Assembly: GCA_963801065.1 (NCBI GenBank)
Contig: CAWDDG010000003.1
Location: 186,001-250,000 of the forward strand
DNA length: 64,000 nt
Direction: 5' to 3'
Origin: CAWDDG01 sp963801065
Lineage (GTDB): Bacteria; Actinomycetota; Actinomycetes; Jiangellales; Jiangellaceae
The position numbers and the translations under genes are program-made. The notes under the pieces were generated by a model. The model was not told where the DNA came from, searched no databases, and saw nothing but the letters and a program-made list of their open reading frames with translations. Shown piece after piece: positions 24,777-33,543 of the stretch (positions within the stretch are counted from its first letter, which is position 1; each line of letters opens with the position of its first letter).

Positions 24777-26153
24777 CTAGCTGCGGCGGTGCAGCTGCCG
24801 AGCTGCCTCGGCCACCGAGCCCGACAACGACGGATACACCGTGAACGCATTGGCCACCTGGTCGACGGTCAGCTTGTCTTCGACTGCCAATGCGATCGGG
24901 TGAATGAGCTCGCTCGCCCGCGGTGCAACCACCACGCCGCCGACGACGATGCCCGTCCCGGGGCGGCAGAAGAGCTTGACGAAGCCGTCGTGGATGCCTT
25001 GCATCTTCGCCCGCGCGTTCGTCGCAAGCGGCAGCTTGACGCCCCTGGCGTCGATCTCGCGGGCGTCGACGGCCGCCTGACTCCAGCCCACGGTGGCGAT
25101 CTCCGGCGCCGTGAACACGTTCGACGACACCGCCTTGAGGTCGAGCGGCGACACCGCGTCGCCGAGTGCGTGCCACATGGCGATGCGTCCCTGCATCGCC
25201 GCGACCGAAGCGAGCATCAGGACGCCGGTGCAGTCGCCCGCCGCGTACACGCCGCGGCCGGACGTCCGCGACACACGGTCGACCTCGACGTGGCCTCCGT
25301 CCCCGAGACGCACGCCGCACTCCTCGAGCCCGATGCCCTGCGTGTTCGGGACGGAACCGACCGCCATCAGGCAGTGTGACCCCTCGACGGTCCGGCCGTC
25401 GACGAGGGTGACGGCGACCCCATCGCCGTTCCGGCGAACCGAGGCGGCGCGAGACCGGGACAGGACCGTCAGCCCGCGGCGGGAGAAGACCTCCTGCAGC
25501 ACGTACGCGGCGTCGGCGTCCTCCCCTGGCAGGACCCGGTCACGGGAGGAGACCAGCACGACCTCGGCACCCAGCGCGTTGTATGCGCTCGCGAACTCCG
25601 CCCCGGTGACCCCGGAACCGACGACGATCAACCGCTCCGGCAGGTCGTCGAGGTCGTAGACCTGCGTCCAGGTGAGGATCCGCTCGCCGTCCGGTTCTGC
25701 ATCGCGGAGCACGCGTGGTCGCGCACCGGTCGCGACGAGAGCCACGTCGGCGACGAACTCCTCGCTCGAACCGTCGGCCGCGTCCACGACGACCCGGTCG
25801 CCCTGCCGGAGTCGCCCAGTACCCGCGATGACCTGGACGCCTGCCTTCTCGAGCGAGCCCGCGACGTCGCGCGACTGGGCTTCGGCGAGCGCCTTGACCC
25901 GTGCGTTCACCCGACGCAGGTCCACGCCGATGGCCGTGTCGTCGAGGACGATGCCCAGCTCCGCCGACACGCCGGCCTCCGTCATCGCCTCGGCCGTCGC
26001 GATCAGCGTCTTGCTGGGGACGCAGTCGGTGAGGACCGCCGAGCCGCCCAGCCCGTCACGGTCGATGACCGTGACCTCCGCTCCGAGCTGAGCGGCGACC
26101 AGAGCTGCCTCGTAGCCGCCGGGCCCACCGCCGAGGATCGCGATCCGTGTCAC
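24777..26153 (-). CDS. NAD(P)H-quinone dehydrogenase, LpdA-like flavoprotein disulfide reductase
   Basis: A 458-residue member of the pyridine nucleotide-disulfide oxidoreductases. FAD-binding GGGPGGYEAALVAAQLG is at residues 6-22 and the NAD(P)-binding GSGVTGAEFASAYNALG is in the middle. The redox motif reads GGSAVLTDCVPSKTLI with a single cysteine, not the CxxxxC pair, which is the feature of mycobacterial LpdA (Rv3303c), a quinone reductase and not a lipoamide dehydrogenase. The dimerisation domain with FTAPEIATVGWSQ is intact. The GTG at 26153 begins the first beta strand immediately. It diverges from the AlaX gene by 54 bases. Confidence 0.88.
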   Translation of the reverse strand: MTRIAILGGGPGGYEAALVAAQLGAEVTVIDRDGLGGSAVLTDCVPSKTLIATAEAMTEAGVSAELGIVLDDTAIGVDLRRVNARVKALAEAQSRDVAGSLEKAGVQVIAGTGRLRQGDRVVVDAADGSSEEFVADVALVATGARPRVLRDAEPDGERILTWTQVYDLDDLPERLIVVGSGVTGAEFASAYNALGAEVVLVSSRDRVLPGEDADAAYVLQEVFSRRGLTVLSRSRAASVRRNGDGVAVTLVDGRTVEGSHCLMAVGSVPNTQGIGLEECGVRLGDGGHVEVDRVSRTSGRGVYAAGDCTGVLMLASVAAMQGRIAMWHALGDAVSPLDLKAVSSNVFTAPEIATVGWSQAAVDAREIDARGVKLPLATNARAKMQGIHDGFVKLFCRPGTGIVVGGVVVAPRASELIHPIALAVEDKLTVDQVANAFTVYPSLSGSVAEAARQLHRRS

Positions 26154-26194
26154 ACGCCCATTGTCCCGTATCTCCTCACCAGACGGCGTGACCG

Positions 26195-26200
26195 TACGCT
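26195..26200 (+). promoter_or_regulatory. -10 element TACGCT, leaderless start
   Basis: TACGCT ends seven bases before the GTG at 26208, without a ribosome site between them. Confidence 0.45.
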
Positions 26201-26207
26201 GAGGACC

Positions 26208-26942
26208 GTGCGCCACGATCACCACGGCCGGACCCACCGGCTCGAACTCGACGACCAGACGTTGCGAGAGTGGGACTGCACGGTGCTGGCCAGCGATCCG
26301 GACCAGGGCATCGTCCTCGACCGCTCCGCCTTCTACCCGGGTGGAGGCGGCCAGCCGCCGGACAGTGGTGTGCTGCTGTGGGGAGGTGTGCAGACCCGCA
26401 TCGTCGGCCTCCGGGCCGACGACGACCTCTGGCTCGTGCCGCACGAGGACGACCCGTCGCCGCCCGTGGGCACGGCCGTTCGGGGCGCGCTCGACGACGA
26501 GCGACGCAGCCTGCTGATGCGCACCCATTCCGGCCTGCACGTCCTGTGCGGGGTCATGTTCCGGGACCACGGCGTGCCCGTCACCGGCGGCAACATGGAG
26601 CCCGGCGAGGCCCGGCTCGACTTCGACCTGCCCGAAGTCCCGCCAGGCTTCAAGGAGAGCCTGACGGAGGCGCTCAACGCCGAGGTCGCGGCCGATCGCG
26701 CGGTCCAGGTGAGCGTGCTCCCGCGCGAGCAGGCTTACTCGCTGGGCCCCATCGTGCGGACGGCCACGGACCTGCTACCTGCCGATCTCGAGGTCGTCCG
26801 GCTGGTCGACATCGTCGGACTCGACCTCCAGGCCGACGGCGGCACCCACGTCGCCTCGACCCGGCAGATCGGCCGGATCGAGGTCGTCAAGGTCGAGAGC
26901 AAGGGCCGCGGCTTCCGTCGAGTCCGAATACGGCTCCCCTAG
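26208..26942 (+). CDS. alanyl-tRNA editing protein, AlaX type
   Basis: Hydrolyses Ser- or Gly-tRNA(Ala) in trans. AFYPGGGGQPPDSG at residues 41-54 is the editing-domain signature. The zinc histidines are His107 and His111 in RTHSGLH. The second half of the metal site is ADGGTHVAST, where His is kept but the usual Cys is replaced by Asp; I believe this occurs in other actinobacterial AlaX proteins. GNMEPGEARLDFD is also typical. The 244-residue length fits AlaX-M. The GTG at 26208 has TACGCT seven bases upstream. It precedes PNP by 50 bases, and PNP appears to have its own promoter. Confidence 0.88.
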   Translation: MRHDHHGRTHRLELDDQTLREWDCTVLASDPDQGIVLDRSAFYPGGGGQPPDSGVLLWGGVQTRIVGLRADDDLWLVPHEDDPSPPVGTAVRGALDDERRSLLMRTHSGLHVLCGVMFRDHGVPVTGGNMEPGEARLDFDLPEVPPGFKESLTEALNAEVAADRAVQVSVLPREQAYSLGPIVRTATDLLPADLEVVRLVDIVGLDLQADGGTHVASTRQIGRIEVVKVESKGRGFRRVRIRLP

Positions 26943-26979
26943 AGGTTGCGCCGTCGCGCAGCGCCTGGCGTCGCGGCGC

Positions 26980-26985
26980 TATCGT
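26980..26985 (+). promoter_or_regulatory. -10 element TATCGT, leaderless start of the PNP operon
   Basis: TATCGT ends seven bases before the GTG at 26993. It would start the PNP-dehydrogenase-mutase operon. Confidence 0.45.
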
Positions 26986-26992
26986 CTCGCGG

Positions 26993-27832
26993 GTGACCGG
27001 AGACGCCACACCGACCGACCTCCGCAGATCTGGCGCCGACCCGTATGCCGCGGCTCGGGAGGCGGCCGAACACATCGCGGAACTCACCGGGGTGGAGCGA
27101 CATGACGTCGCGCTTGTCCTCGGTTCCGGCTGGGCGGGAGCGCTCGACCTGTTGGGCGAGACGCTGGTCCAGATCCCCCAAACCGATGTCGCCGGCTTTC
27201 CACCTCCGGCCGTCGCGGGTCACGTCGGAGTCATCCGCTCGATACGGATCGCGCGAAAGGAACAGCGCGCTCTCTTCGTCGGGTCCCGCACCCACCTCTA
27301 CGAAGGCAAGGGCGTACGACAGGTGGTCCATGGTGTGCGGACGGCGGCCGCCGCCGGCTGCCGGGCGATCGTGCTGACGAACGGCTGCGGCGGGCTCCGC
27401 GAGGAGTGGGGGGCGGGCACGCCCGTCCTGATCAGCGACCACATCAACCTGACGGCGAGGTCCCCGCTCGAGGGCGCGAGGTTCGTCGACCTGACCGACC
27501 TCTACTCGACACGGCTGCGCACCATAGCCCGGGAGGTGGACCCGTCGCTCGCCGAAGGCGTATACGTGCAGTTCCGGGGACCGCACTACGAGACGCCCGC
27601 GGAGGTACAGATGGCGAAGCGGCTCGGCGGCGACCTGGTCGGGATGTCGACGGCCCTCGAGGCGATCGCCGCGCGCGAGGCCGGCATGGAGGTGCTCGGC
27701 ATCTCGCTGGTGACGAACCTCGCGGCAGGCATGAGCCCGTCACCGCTGAGCCACGCCGAGGTGGTCGAGGCAGGGCAGGCTGCAGCGCCGCGGATCGGTC
27801 GCCTGCTGGCCGACGTCGTCGAGAGGATCTGA
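26993..27832 (+). CDS. purine nucleoside phosphorylase
   Basis: Splits inosine, guanosine and deoxy forms with phosphate into base and (deoxy)ribose 1-phosphate. This is the trimeric class: the phosphate loop VLGSGWAGALDLL is near residue 45, the base region GSRTHLYEGKGVRQVVHGVRT has the phosphate-binding His, and RGPHYETPAEVQMAKRLGGD and GMSTALEAIAAREAGMEVLG carry the purine-site glutamate and methionine. VTNLAAG has the catalytic Asn. The 279-residue length is normal. The stop is one base before the next gene, and the phosphopentomutase-type enzyme follows, which would use its ribose 1-phosphate. Confidence 0.93.
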   Translation: MTGDATPTDLRRSGADPYAAAREAAEHIAELTGVERHDVALVLGSGWAGALDLLGETLVQIPQTDVAGFPPPAVAGHVGVIRSIRIARKEQRALFVGSRTHLYEGKGVRQVVHGVRTAAAAGCRAIVLTNGCGGLREEWGAGTPVLISDHINLTARSPLEGARFVDLTDLYSTRLRTIAREVDPSLAEGVYVQFRGPHYETPAEVQMAKRLGGDLVGMSTALEAIAAREAGMEVLGISLVTNLAAGMSPSPLSHAEVVEAGQAAAPRIGRLLADVVERI

Positions 27833-27833
27833 C

Positions 27834-28616
27834 ATGCGCGTCGCCGTCACCGGCGCCGCGGGTCGGATCGGACGTGTCGTATGCGCCGGGCTGTCCGAGC
27901 GAGGCCACGATGTCGTGGGCCTGGACCTCGCCGCAGCCGACGGGGTCCTGGCCGCCGATGCGCGCGACATCGAGAAGCTGACAACCCTCATCGGCGGGCG
28001 CGACGGTGTCGTCCATCTCGCGTCCATCGCCGGCGAGACGACGTTCGAGACCGCCCTCGACACCCACCTGCGCGTGACGTACGGGGTGCTCGAGTCGATG
28101 CGCCGCGCAGGCGTGCCGCGCATCGTGTACGCGAGCAGCAACCACGCCGTCGGGTTCACTCCTCGCGCCGAGGTCGTCGGCGCCCGCACCCGGCCCCGGC
28201 CGGACACGTTCTACGGTCTGGGCAAGGCGGCCGCGGAGGCCATGTGCAGCCTCTACGTCGACCGGCACGGGTTGAGCGCCGTCTGCCTGCGGATCGGCTC
28301 GTTCCGCGAGCGCCCGACCACGCGGCGCCATCTGTCGACCTGGCTCTCGCCCGACGACGCCGTGCGGCTTGTCGACGCGTGCCTGACGGCGCCCGATCCC
28401 GGCTACGTCGTCGTCTACGGAGTCTCCGCCAACGCCCGGGCGTGGTGGGATCTCGAACCGGGACGAGCGCTCGGCTATCACCCGGAGGACGACGCCGAGA
28501 TCTACGCGAACGAGATCCTTACGACGCCGGAGACCGACGACGACCGGTTCGAAGCGGAGCACGTCGGCGGCGACTTCTGCCTACCGGACGTGCCCGTCGA
28601 GGAGGAGACCCGATGA
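27834..28616 (+). CDS. NAD-dependent epimerase/dehydratase family protein, uronate dehydrogenase-like
   Basis: Short-chain-type Rossmann protein of 260 residues. The nucleotide-binding loop is VAVTGAAGRIGRVV (residues 3-16), then DARDIEKL, HLASIAGE and the catalytic Ser with the YGLGKAAAE motif (Tyr-x3-Lys). The length and the RPDTFYGLGKAAAEAMC, VCLRIGSF, TWLSPDDAVRLVDACL segments fit uronate dehydrogenases of the Udh type, which oxidise uronic acids. Substrate is not proven by sequence. It is packed in the PNP operon: one base after PNP, and it overlaps the mutase start by four bases. Confidence 0.8.
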   Translation: MRVAVTGAAGRIGRVVCAGLSERGHDVVGLDLAAADGVLAADARDIEKLTTLIGGRDGVVHLASIAGETTFETALDTHLRVTYGVLESMRRAGVPRIVYASSNHAVGFTPRAEVVGARTRPRPDTFYGLGKAAAEAMCSLYVDRHGLSAVCLRIGSFRERPTTRRHLSTWLSPDDAVRLVDACLTAPDPGYVVVYGVSANARAWWDLEPGRALGYHPEDDAEIYANEILTTPETDDDRFEAEHVGGDFCLPDVPVEEETR

Positions 28617-30259
28617 CCGACCTGCTCGGCCAGGCCCGTATGTGGCTCGCCGAAGATCCCGATCCAGCCACCCGGGCCGAGCTCGCCGCCTTGCTGGAGC
28701 GGGCCGACACCGGTGACGAAGCCGCACTGGCCGACCTCGGTGACCGGTTCGCCGGGCCCCTGGAGTTCGGCACGGCCGGGCTGCGCGGGGCCATCGGTGC
28801 CGGACCGAACCGGATGAACCGTGCCGTCGTCATCCGGGCGGCCGCAGGCCTCGCCGGGTACGTCAAGGCACACGGCGGGTCGAGCGTGGTCGTCGGCTAC
28901 GACGCGCGCCACAAGTCGGACGAGTTCGCCCGCGACACCTGTGCCGTGATGACGGGTGCCGGCCTGCGCGCTCTACTGCTGCCCAGGCCGCTTCCGACGC
29001 CGGTCCTCGCCTTCGCGATCCGGCACCTCGGCGTCGATGCCGGCGTGATGGTCACCGCGTCGCACAACCCGCCCCAGGACAACGGCTACAAGGTGTACCT
29101 GGGCGACGGCTCGCAGATCGTCCCGCCGGCCGACACCGAGATCTCGGCGGAGATCTCGGCCGTCGGACCATTGGCGTCGGTGCCGCTGGCAGAGTCCGGC
29201 TGGGAGTTGCTCGACGACGCCGTGCTGGACGCCTACGTGGCGCGGGTCGCGGCGGTGGCCCGGCCGGACGGCGCTCGTGACGTACGGATCGTCTACACGC
29301 CGCTGCACGGCGTGGGCGGAGAGGTCATGCGGCTGGTCCTCGAGGCCACCGGGTTTCCGATGCCTGAGGCCGTCGAGGAGCAGGCCTTGCCCGACCCGGA
29401 CTTCCCGACGGTGCCGTTCCCCAACCCCGAAGAACCCGGTGCGATCGACCTCGCCTTGGCCCTGGCGCGCGAACGAGACGCGGAACTCGTCATCGCCAAC
29501 GATCCCGACGCCGACCGGTGCGCGGTCGCCGCGCCGATGCCGGGCGGCTGGCGGATGCTGCGTGGCGACGAGGTCGGCGCGCTGCTGGCGACGTACCTCG
29601 TCACCCGCGACCCCGGGCTCGAGGGTGTCTTCGCGTGCTCGATCGTGTCGTCGTCGCTGCTCGGCAAGATCGCGGGACGATACGGCCTCGGATACGCCGA
29701 GACCTTGACCGGGTTCAAGTGGATCGGCCGGATCGAGGGTCTGCGGTACGGGTACGAGGAGGCGCTCGGCTACTGCGTCGACCCGGAGGCGGTCAGGGAC
29801 AAGGACGGGCTATCGGCGGCAGTCCTCGTCGCGGAGCTCGCCGCAACGCTCCACGCCGAGGGTCGAGGACTTGCCGACGCGCTCGACGACATCGCCCGCG
29901 GCTACGGCCTGCACGCCACCGACCAGCTGTCCGTCCGCATGGACGATCCGTCACAGATCTCGACGGTCATGGAGCGGCTGCGGACGGCTGCCCTCTCCGA
30001 ACTGGGCGGACGAGCCGTGGAGGCGGTCGAGGACCTGTCGGCCGGCGTGGGTGACCTTCCCCCGACCGACGGATTGCGCTACCGGCTCAGCGAGGGCGCG
30101 CGCGTGATCGTCCGTCCGAGCGGCACCGAGCCCAAGGTCAAGTGCTACCTGGAGGTGGTCGTGGAGGTCGCCGGGGACGACGTCGACGCCGCCCGGACGG
30201 TCGCCGCCGAGCAGCTCGACGCGATCAAGACCGACCTCGCCGCAGCGGCCGGCTTCTAG
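28613..30259 (+). CDS. phosphohexomutase/phosphopentomutase (alpha-D-phosphohexomutase family)
   Basis: Interconverts sugar 1- and 6- (or 5-) phosphates. FGTAGLRGAIGAGPNRMN near residue 45 is diagnostic of the PgmB/phosphopentomutase-type branch. The phosphoserine is in TASHNPPQDNGYK near residue 145; the metal-binding DPDADRCAV, sugar-binding LTGFKWIG and EALGYCVDPEAVRDKDG, and the phosphate-binding RPSGTEPKVKCYLEV complete the set. The 548-residue length fits. Coupled to PNP through the dehydrogenase, it most likely turns ribose 1-phosphate into ribose 5-phosphate; the M. tuberculosis deoD-pmmB pair has the same order from memory. Confidence 0.9.
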   Translation: MTDLLGQARMWLAEDPDPATRAELAALLERADTGDEAALADLGDRFAGPLEFGTAGLRGAIGAGPNRMNRAVVIRAAAGLAGYVKAHGGSSVVVGYDARHKSDEFARDTCAVMTGAGLRALLLPRPLPTPVLAFAIRHLGVDAGVMVTASHNPPQDNGYKVYLGDGSQIVPPADTEISAEISAVGPLASVPLAESGWELLDDAVLDAYVARVAAVARPDGARDVRIVYTPLHGVGGEVMRLVLEATGFPMPEAVEEQALPDPDFPTVPFPNPEEPGAIDLALALARERDAELVIANDPDADRCAVAAPMPGGWRMLRGDEVGALLATYLVTRDPGLEGVFACSIVSSSLLGKIAGRYGLGYAETLTGFKWIGRIEGLRYGYEEALGYCVDPEAVRDKDGLSAAVLVAELAATLHAEGRGLADALDDIARGYGLHATDQLSVRMDDPSQISTVMERLRTAALSELGGRAVEAVEDLSAGVGDLPPTDGLRYRLSEGARVIVRPSGTEPKVKCYLEVVVEVAGDDVDAARTVAAEQLDAIKTDLAAAAGF

Positions 30260-30447
30260 CTGTTCGGTCGGGTGACGTTCGCAGGTTTCGTCGCCCGACA
30301 TGACCTGACGGCCGCTCTAACCCACGAATCCGCCTGAGGCCGCGGTCTCTCCGCGCAGCTTCGCCCTTGCGTTCGCGAAGCCGTCGGCGAAGCATGGCCG
30401 GACCAGGGCCCGCATCTGCTGCGTGCCCTAGCATCCGAGGACTCCGC

Positions 30448-31080
30448 ATGGCCGATGGTCGCCCGCACCCCGCACGGCCGATCGCAGAACGCACCGAGCG
30501 GGAGCGCCGCGACTGGGATCAGATGGCCGCGCGCTACGACCGAGGGACCGTTCTGGAACGCTTCCTGATCGGAGACACGCGTGGCCGCCTGTGTGGGCAG
30601 GCCCTCGGACGCACCCTCGAGGTGGCGGCGGGCACGGGGCTCAACCTCGAGTTCTATCCCGCCGAGGTCGACCTGACGGCTATAGATTTCTCCCGCGGCA
30701 TGCTCGACGTTGCGGGTTCCCGCGCGACGCGACTCGACCGCAGTGTGACGGTGGTCCAGGGCGACGCGCAGCGGCTGCCGTTCGTGGACGCTTCCTTCGA
30801 CACTGTCGTGTGCACCCTCGCGCTGTGCGCGGTCCAGGATCAGAGTGCCGCCGTGGCCGAGATGCGCCGGGTGATGCGCCCGGGAGCGCTGCTCCTGCTG
30901 GTCGACCACATCGAATACACACGCATCCCGATGCGTTGGGTCGAAGGACGTCGGACCGGACGACACGCTCCACGTCGTCGCCCGCTCGACATCGTCGTCG
31001 AGACCGGGTTCACGGTTGAACAGCACGACCGTCTCGCCCTCGGCTTCGTCGACCGGGTCGTCGCCCGCCGGCCCGGCTGA
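30448..31080 (+). CDS. class I SAM-dependent methyltransferase
   Basis: A 210-residue protein of the Methyltransf_11 type. The SAM-binding loop is LEVAAGTGLNLEFYP near residue 52, DFSRGMLDVAG follows, then the third strand VVQGDAQRLPFVDASFDTVVCTLAL with the acidic adenine ligand. It ends FTVEQHDRLALGFVDRVVARRPG, as in the family of UbiE/phosphatidylethanolamine N-methyltransferase-like proteins found next to nucleoside genes. The region after HIEYTRIPMRW is shorter than usual, perhaps a small deletion. Acceptor unknown. I chose the ATG at 30448; the 188 bases upstream hold nothing I can name. Confidence 0.8.
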   Translation: MADGRPHPARPIAERTERERRDWDQMAARYDRGTVLERFLIGDTRGRLCGQALGRTLEVAAGTGLNLEFYPAEVDLTAIDFSRGMLDVAGSRATRLDRSVTVVQGDAQRLPFVDASFDTVVCTLALCAVQDQSAAVAEMRRVMRPGALLLLVDHIEYTRIPMRWVEGRRTGRHAPRRRPLDIVVETGFTVEQHDRLALGFVDRVVARRPG

Positions 31081-31122
31081 GCCCCTTCAGCCGAGCCCGG
31101 AGCCGGCCCGTCGGCAACGGCC

Positions 31123-31128
31123 TAGACT
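31123..31128 (+). promoter_or_regulatory. -10 element TAGACT, leaderless start of deoC
   Basis: TAGACT ends six bases before the GTG at 31135 and three before an alternative GTG at 31132, favouring 31135. Confidence 0.45.
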
Positions 31129-31134
31129 CGTGTG

Positions 31135-32094
31135 GTGACCGTGCTCGAAGCTCTCGAGGGTGCGCGCCTCTCCGAGATCACCGCGACGGAGACGTCGCTG
31201 CGACGGTTCCTGCACGGGCTGCCCGGCGTCGACCAGGTCGGCGCCGAGGCGCGGGCCGCCGGTCTGGCCACCCGGTCGATCAAGACCACCGCCAAGCAGA
31301 CGGCGATCGACCTCGCCATATCGATGATCGATCTCACCACGCTCGAGGGGCAGGACACACCGGGCAAGGTGCGAGCCCTGTGCGCCAAGGCCAAACGGCC
31401 CGACCCGTCCGACCAGAGCGTTCCCCATGTCGCCGCGGTCTGCATTTACCCCGACCTGGTGGCGACGGCGAAGGACGCGCTGGGCAACAGCGGGATCAAG
31501 GTCGCCAGCGTCGCGACCGCGTTCCCGAGTGGCCGGTCAAGTCTGGCGATCAAGCAGCAGGACACCCGCGATGCCGTCGCCGCCGGTGCCGACGAGGTCG
31601 ACATGGTCATCGACCGGGGCGCCTTCCTCGCCGGACGCTACAGCAGGGTGTTCGACGAGATCGTCGCGGTGAAGGAGGCGGCCGGCGACGCCCATCTCAA
31701 GGTCATCCTCGAGACCGGCGAGCTCGCCACCTACGACAACGTCCGCCGCGCGTCCTGGTTGGCCGTGCTGGCCGGCGGCGACTTCATCAAGACCAGCACC
31801 GGAAAGATCGCGCCGGCTGCGACGCTGCCGGTCACGCTGATCATCCTGGAAGCCGTCCGCGACTTCCGCGACGCCACTGGCCGTCAGGTAGGCGTCAAGG
31901 CGGCCGGCGGCATCCGCACCACGAAGGATGCCATCCGCTACCTGGTTCTGGTCAACGAGACCGTGGGCGACGACTGGCTCGACCCGGACTGGTTCCGGCT
32001 CGGTGCCTCCAGCCTGCTCAACGATCTGCTCATGCAGCGGCAGAAGACGGCCACCGGCCGCTACAGCGGGCCCGACTACTTCACCCTGGACTGA
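31135..32094 (+). CDS. deoC: deoxyribose-phosphate aldolase, long actinobacterial form
   Basis: Cleaves 2-deoxyribose 5-phosphate to glyceraldehyde 3-phosphate and acetaldehyde. The Schiff-base lysine is in FIKTSTGKIAPAATLPV near residue 220, the second catalytic lysine is in VGVKAAGGIRT near 254, and EVDMVIDRGAFLAGR has the proton-relay aspartate. At about 319 residues it belongs to the longer class with an N-terminal helical addition. It is followed six bases later by an aldehyde dehydrogenase, the natural consumer of acetaldehyde. A second, shorter DeoC is at 55129. Confidence 0.92.
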   Translation: MTVLEALEGARLSEITATETSLRRFLHGLPGVDQVGAEARAAGLATRSIKTTAKQTAIDLAISMIDLTTLEGQDTPGKVRALCAKAKRPDPSDQSVPHVAAVCIYPDLVATAKDALGNSGIKVASVATAFPSGRSSLAIKQQDTRDAVAAGADEVDMVIDRGAFLAGRYSRVFDEIVAVKEAAGDAHLKVILETGELATYDNVRRASWLAVLAGGDFIKTSTGKIAPAATLPVTLIILEAVRDFRDATGRQVGVKAAGGIRTTKDAIRYLVLVNETVGDDWLDPDWFRLGASSLLNDLLMQRQKTATGRYSGPDYFTLD

Positions 32095-32100
32095 TCCGCC

Positions 32101-33543
32101 ATGGCAAAGCTCGAGTACGCACCCGCCCCCGAGTCTCGCGCGATCGTCGACATCGCCAGCTCGTACGGGCTGTTCATCGGGGGTGAGTTCGTCGACCCCG
32201 CGGACGGCACACCGTTCAAGACCGTCAACCCGGCCACCGAGGAGGTCCTCGCCGACGTCTCGGCCGCGGGCCCGCAGGACGTCGACATGGCCGTCCAGGC
32301 CGCCCGCCGCGCGTACAACCGGGTCTGGTCGAAGCTCTCCGGGCGCGACCGCGGCAAGTACCTGTTCCGGATCGCACGCATCATCCAGGAGCGATCACGA
32401 GAGCTGGCGGTCCTGGAGTCGATCGACAACGGCAAGCCAATCCGCGAGTCACGCGACGTGGACGTACCGCTCGTCGCCGCCCACTTCTTCTACTACGCCG
32501 GGTGGGCCGACAAGCTCTCCTACGCCGGCTTCGGCCCAGACCCGAAGCCGCACGGCGTCGCCGGCCAGGTCATCCCGTGGAACTTCCCGCTCCTCATGCT
32601 CGCCTGGAAGATCGCGCCTGCGCTCGCCGCCGGAAACACGGTCGTGCTCAAGCCGGCGGAGACCACGCCGCTCACGGCACTCCTGTTCGCCGAGATCTGT
32701 CAGCAGGCCGACCTGCCCGCCGGCGTCGTCAACATCATCACCGGAGCGGGTGAGACCGGCCGGGCGCTCGTCGAACACCCTGACGTCGACAAAGTCGCGT
32801 TCACCGGCTCGACCGAGGTCGGCAGGCAGATCGCCCGCAGCATCGCGGGTACGCCGAAGAAGGTCACGCTCGAGCTCGGCGGCAAGGCCGCCAACATCGT
32901 CCTCGACGACGCACCCATCGACCAGGCGGTCGAGGGAATCGTCAACGGGATCTTCTTCAACCAGGGGCACGTCTGCTGCGCCGGCTCGCGACTCCTCGTC
33001 CAGGAGTCGGTGGCCGACGAGCTCATGACGCGGCTCAAGCGCCGCCTCAAGACGCTGCGGGTCGGCGACCCGCTGGACAAGAACACCGACATCGGCGCCA
33101 TCAACTCCGCCGAGCAGCTGGCGCGGATCCGCGAGCTGTCCGAGGTCGGCGAGGCAGAGGGGGCCGAGCGGTGGTCCCCGCCGTGCGAGCTGCCCGACCG
33201 GGGATTCTGGTTCCCGCCGACGGTGTTCACCGGGGTGTCCCAGGCCCATCGGATCGCCCGCGAGGAGATCTTCGGCCCAGTGCTGTCGGTCTTGACGTTC
33301 CGAACGCCGGCCGAGGCGGTCGAGAAGGCCAACAACACGCCATACGGGCTGTCCGCCGGTGTCTGGACCGACAAGGGGTCGCGCATCCTGTGGATGGCGC
33401 AACAGCTGCGGGCCGGCGTCGTGTGGGCCAACACGTTCAACCGGTTCGATCCGACGTCGCCGTTCGGCGGGTACAAGGAGTCGGGCTACGGCCGTGAGGG
33501 TGGCCGCCATGGGCTGGGTGCCTACCTGAAGGGGGCCGCATGA
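32101..33543 (+). CDS. aldehyde dehydrogenase
   Basis: NAD(P)-dependent enzyme oxidising an aldehyde to acid. The nucleotide-binding FTGSTEVGRQIARS, the catalytic glutamate in VTLELGGKAANIV and the catalytic cysteine in FFNQGHVCCAGSRL (near residue 290) are all present, as are FGPVLSV and FNRFDPTSPFGGYKESGYG. The length of 480 residues is normal. It sits between deoC and an incomplete aldehyde dehydrogenase paralogue with a four-base overlap, so the likely job is oxidation of the acetaldehyde made by DeoC to acetate. It is not the acylating type: there is no sign of the CoA-dependent AdhE family. Confidence 0.92.
   Translation: MAKLEYAPAPESRAIVDIASSYGLFIGGEFVDPADGTPFKTVNPATEEVLADVSAAGPQDVDMAVQAARRAYNRVWSKLSGRDRGKYLFRIARIIQERSRELAVLESIDNGKPIRESRDVDVPLVAAHFFYYAGWADKLSYAGFGPDPKPHGVAGQVIPWNFPLLMLAWKIAPALAAGNTVVLKPAETTPLTALLFAEICQQADLPAGVVNIITGAGETGRALVEHPDVDKVAFTGSTEVGRQIARSIAGTPKKVTLELGGKAANIVLDDAPIDQAVEGIVNGIFFNQGHVCCAGSRLLVQESVADELMTRLKRRLKTLRVGDPLDKNTDIGAINSAEQLARIRELSEVGEAEGAERWSPPCELPDRGFWFPPTVFTGVSQAHRIAREEIFGPVLSVLTFRTPAEAVEKANNTPYGLSAGVWTDKGSRILWMAQQLRAGVVWANTFNRFDPTSPFGGYKESGYGREGGRHGLGAYLKGAA

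Noticed and set aside
24568..25320. Arg-rich frame overlapping lpdA
   Set aside because: It is a third-frame shadow of lpdA and the glycine-rich gene tail; there is no hydrophobic core or motif.
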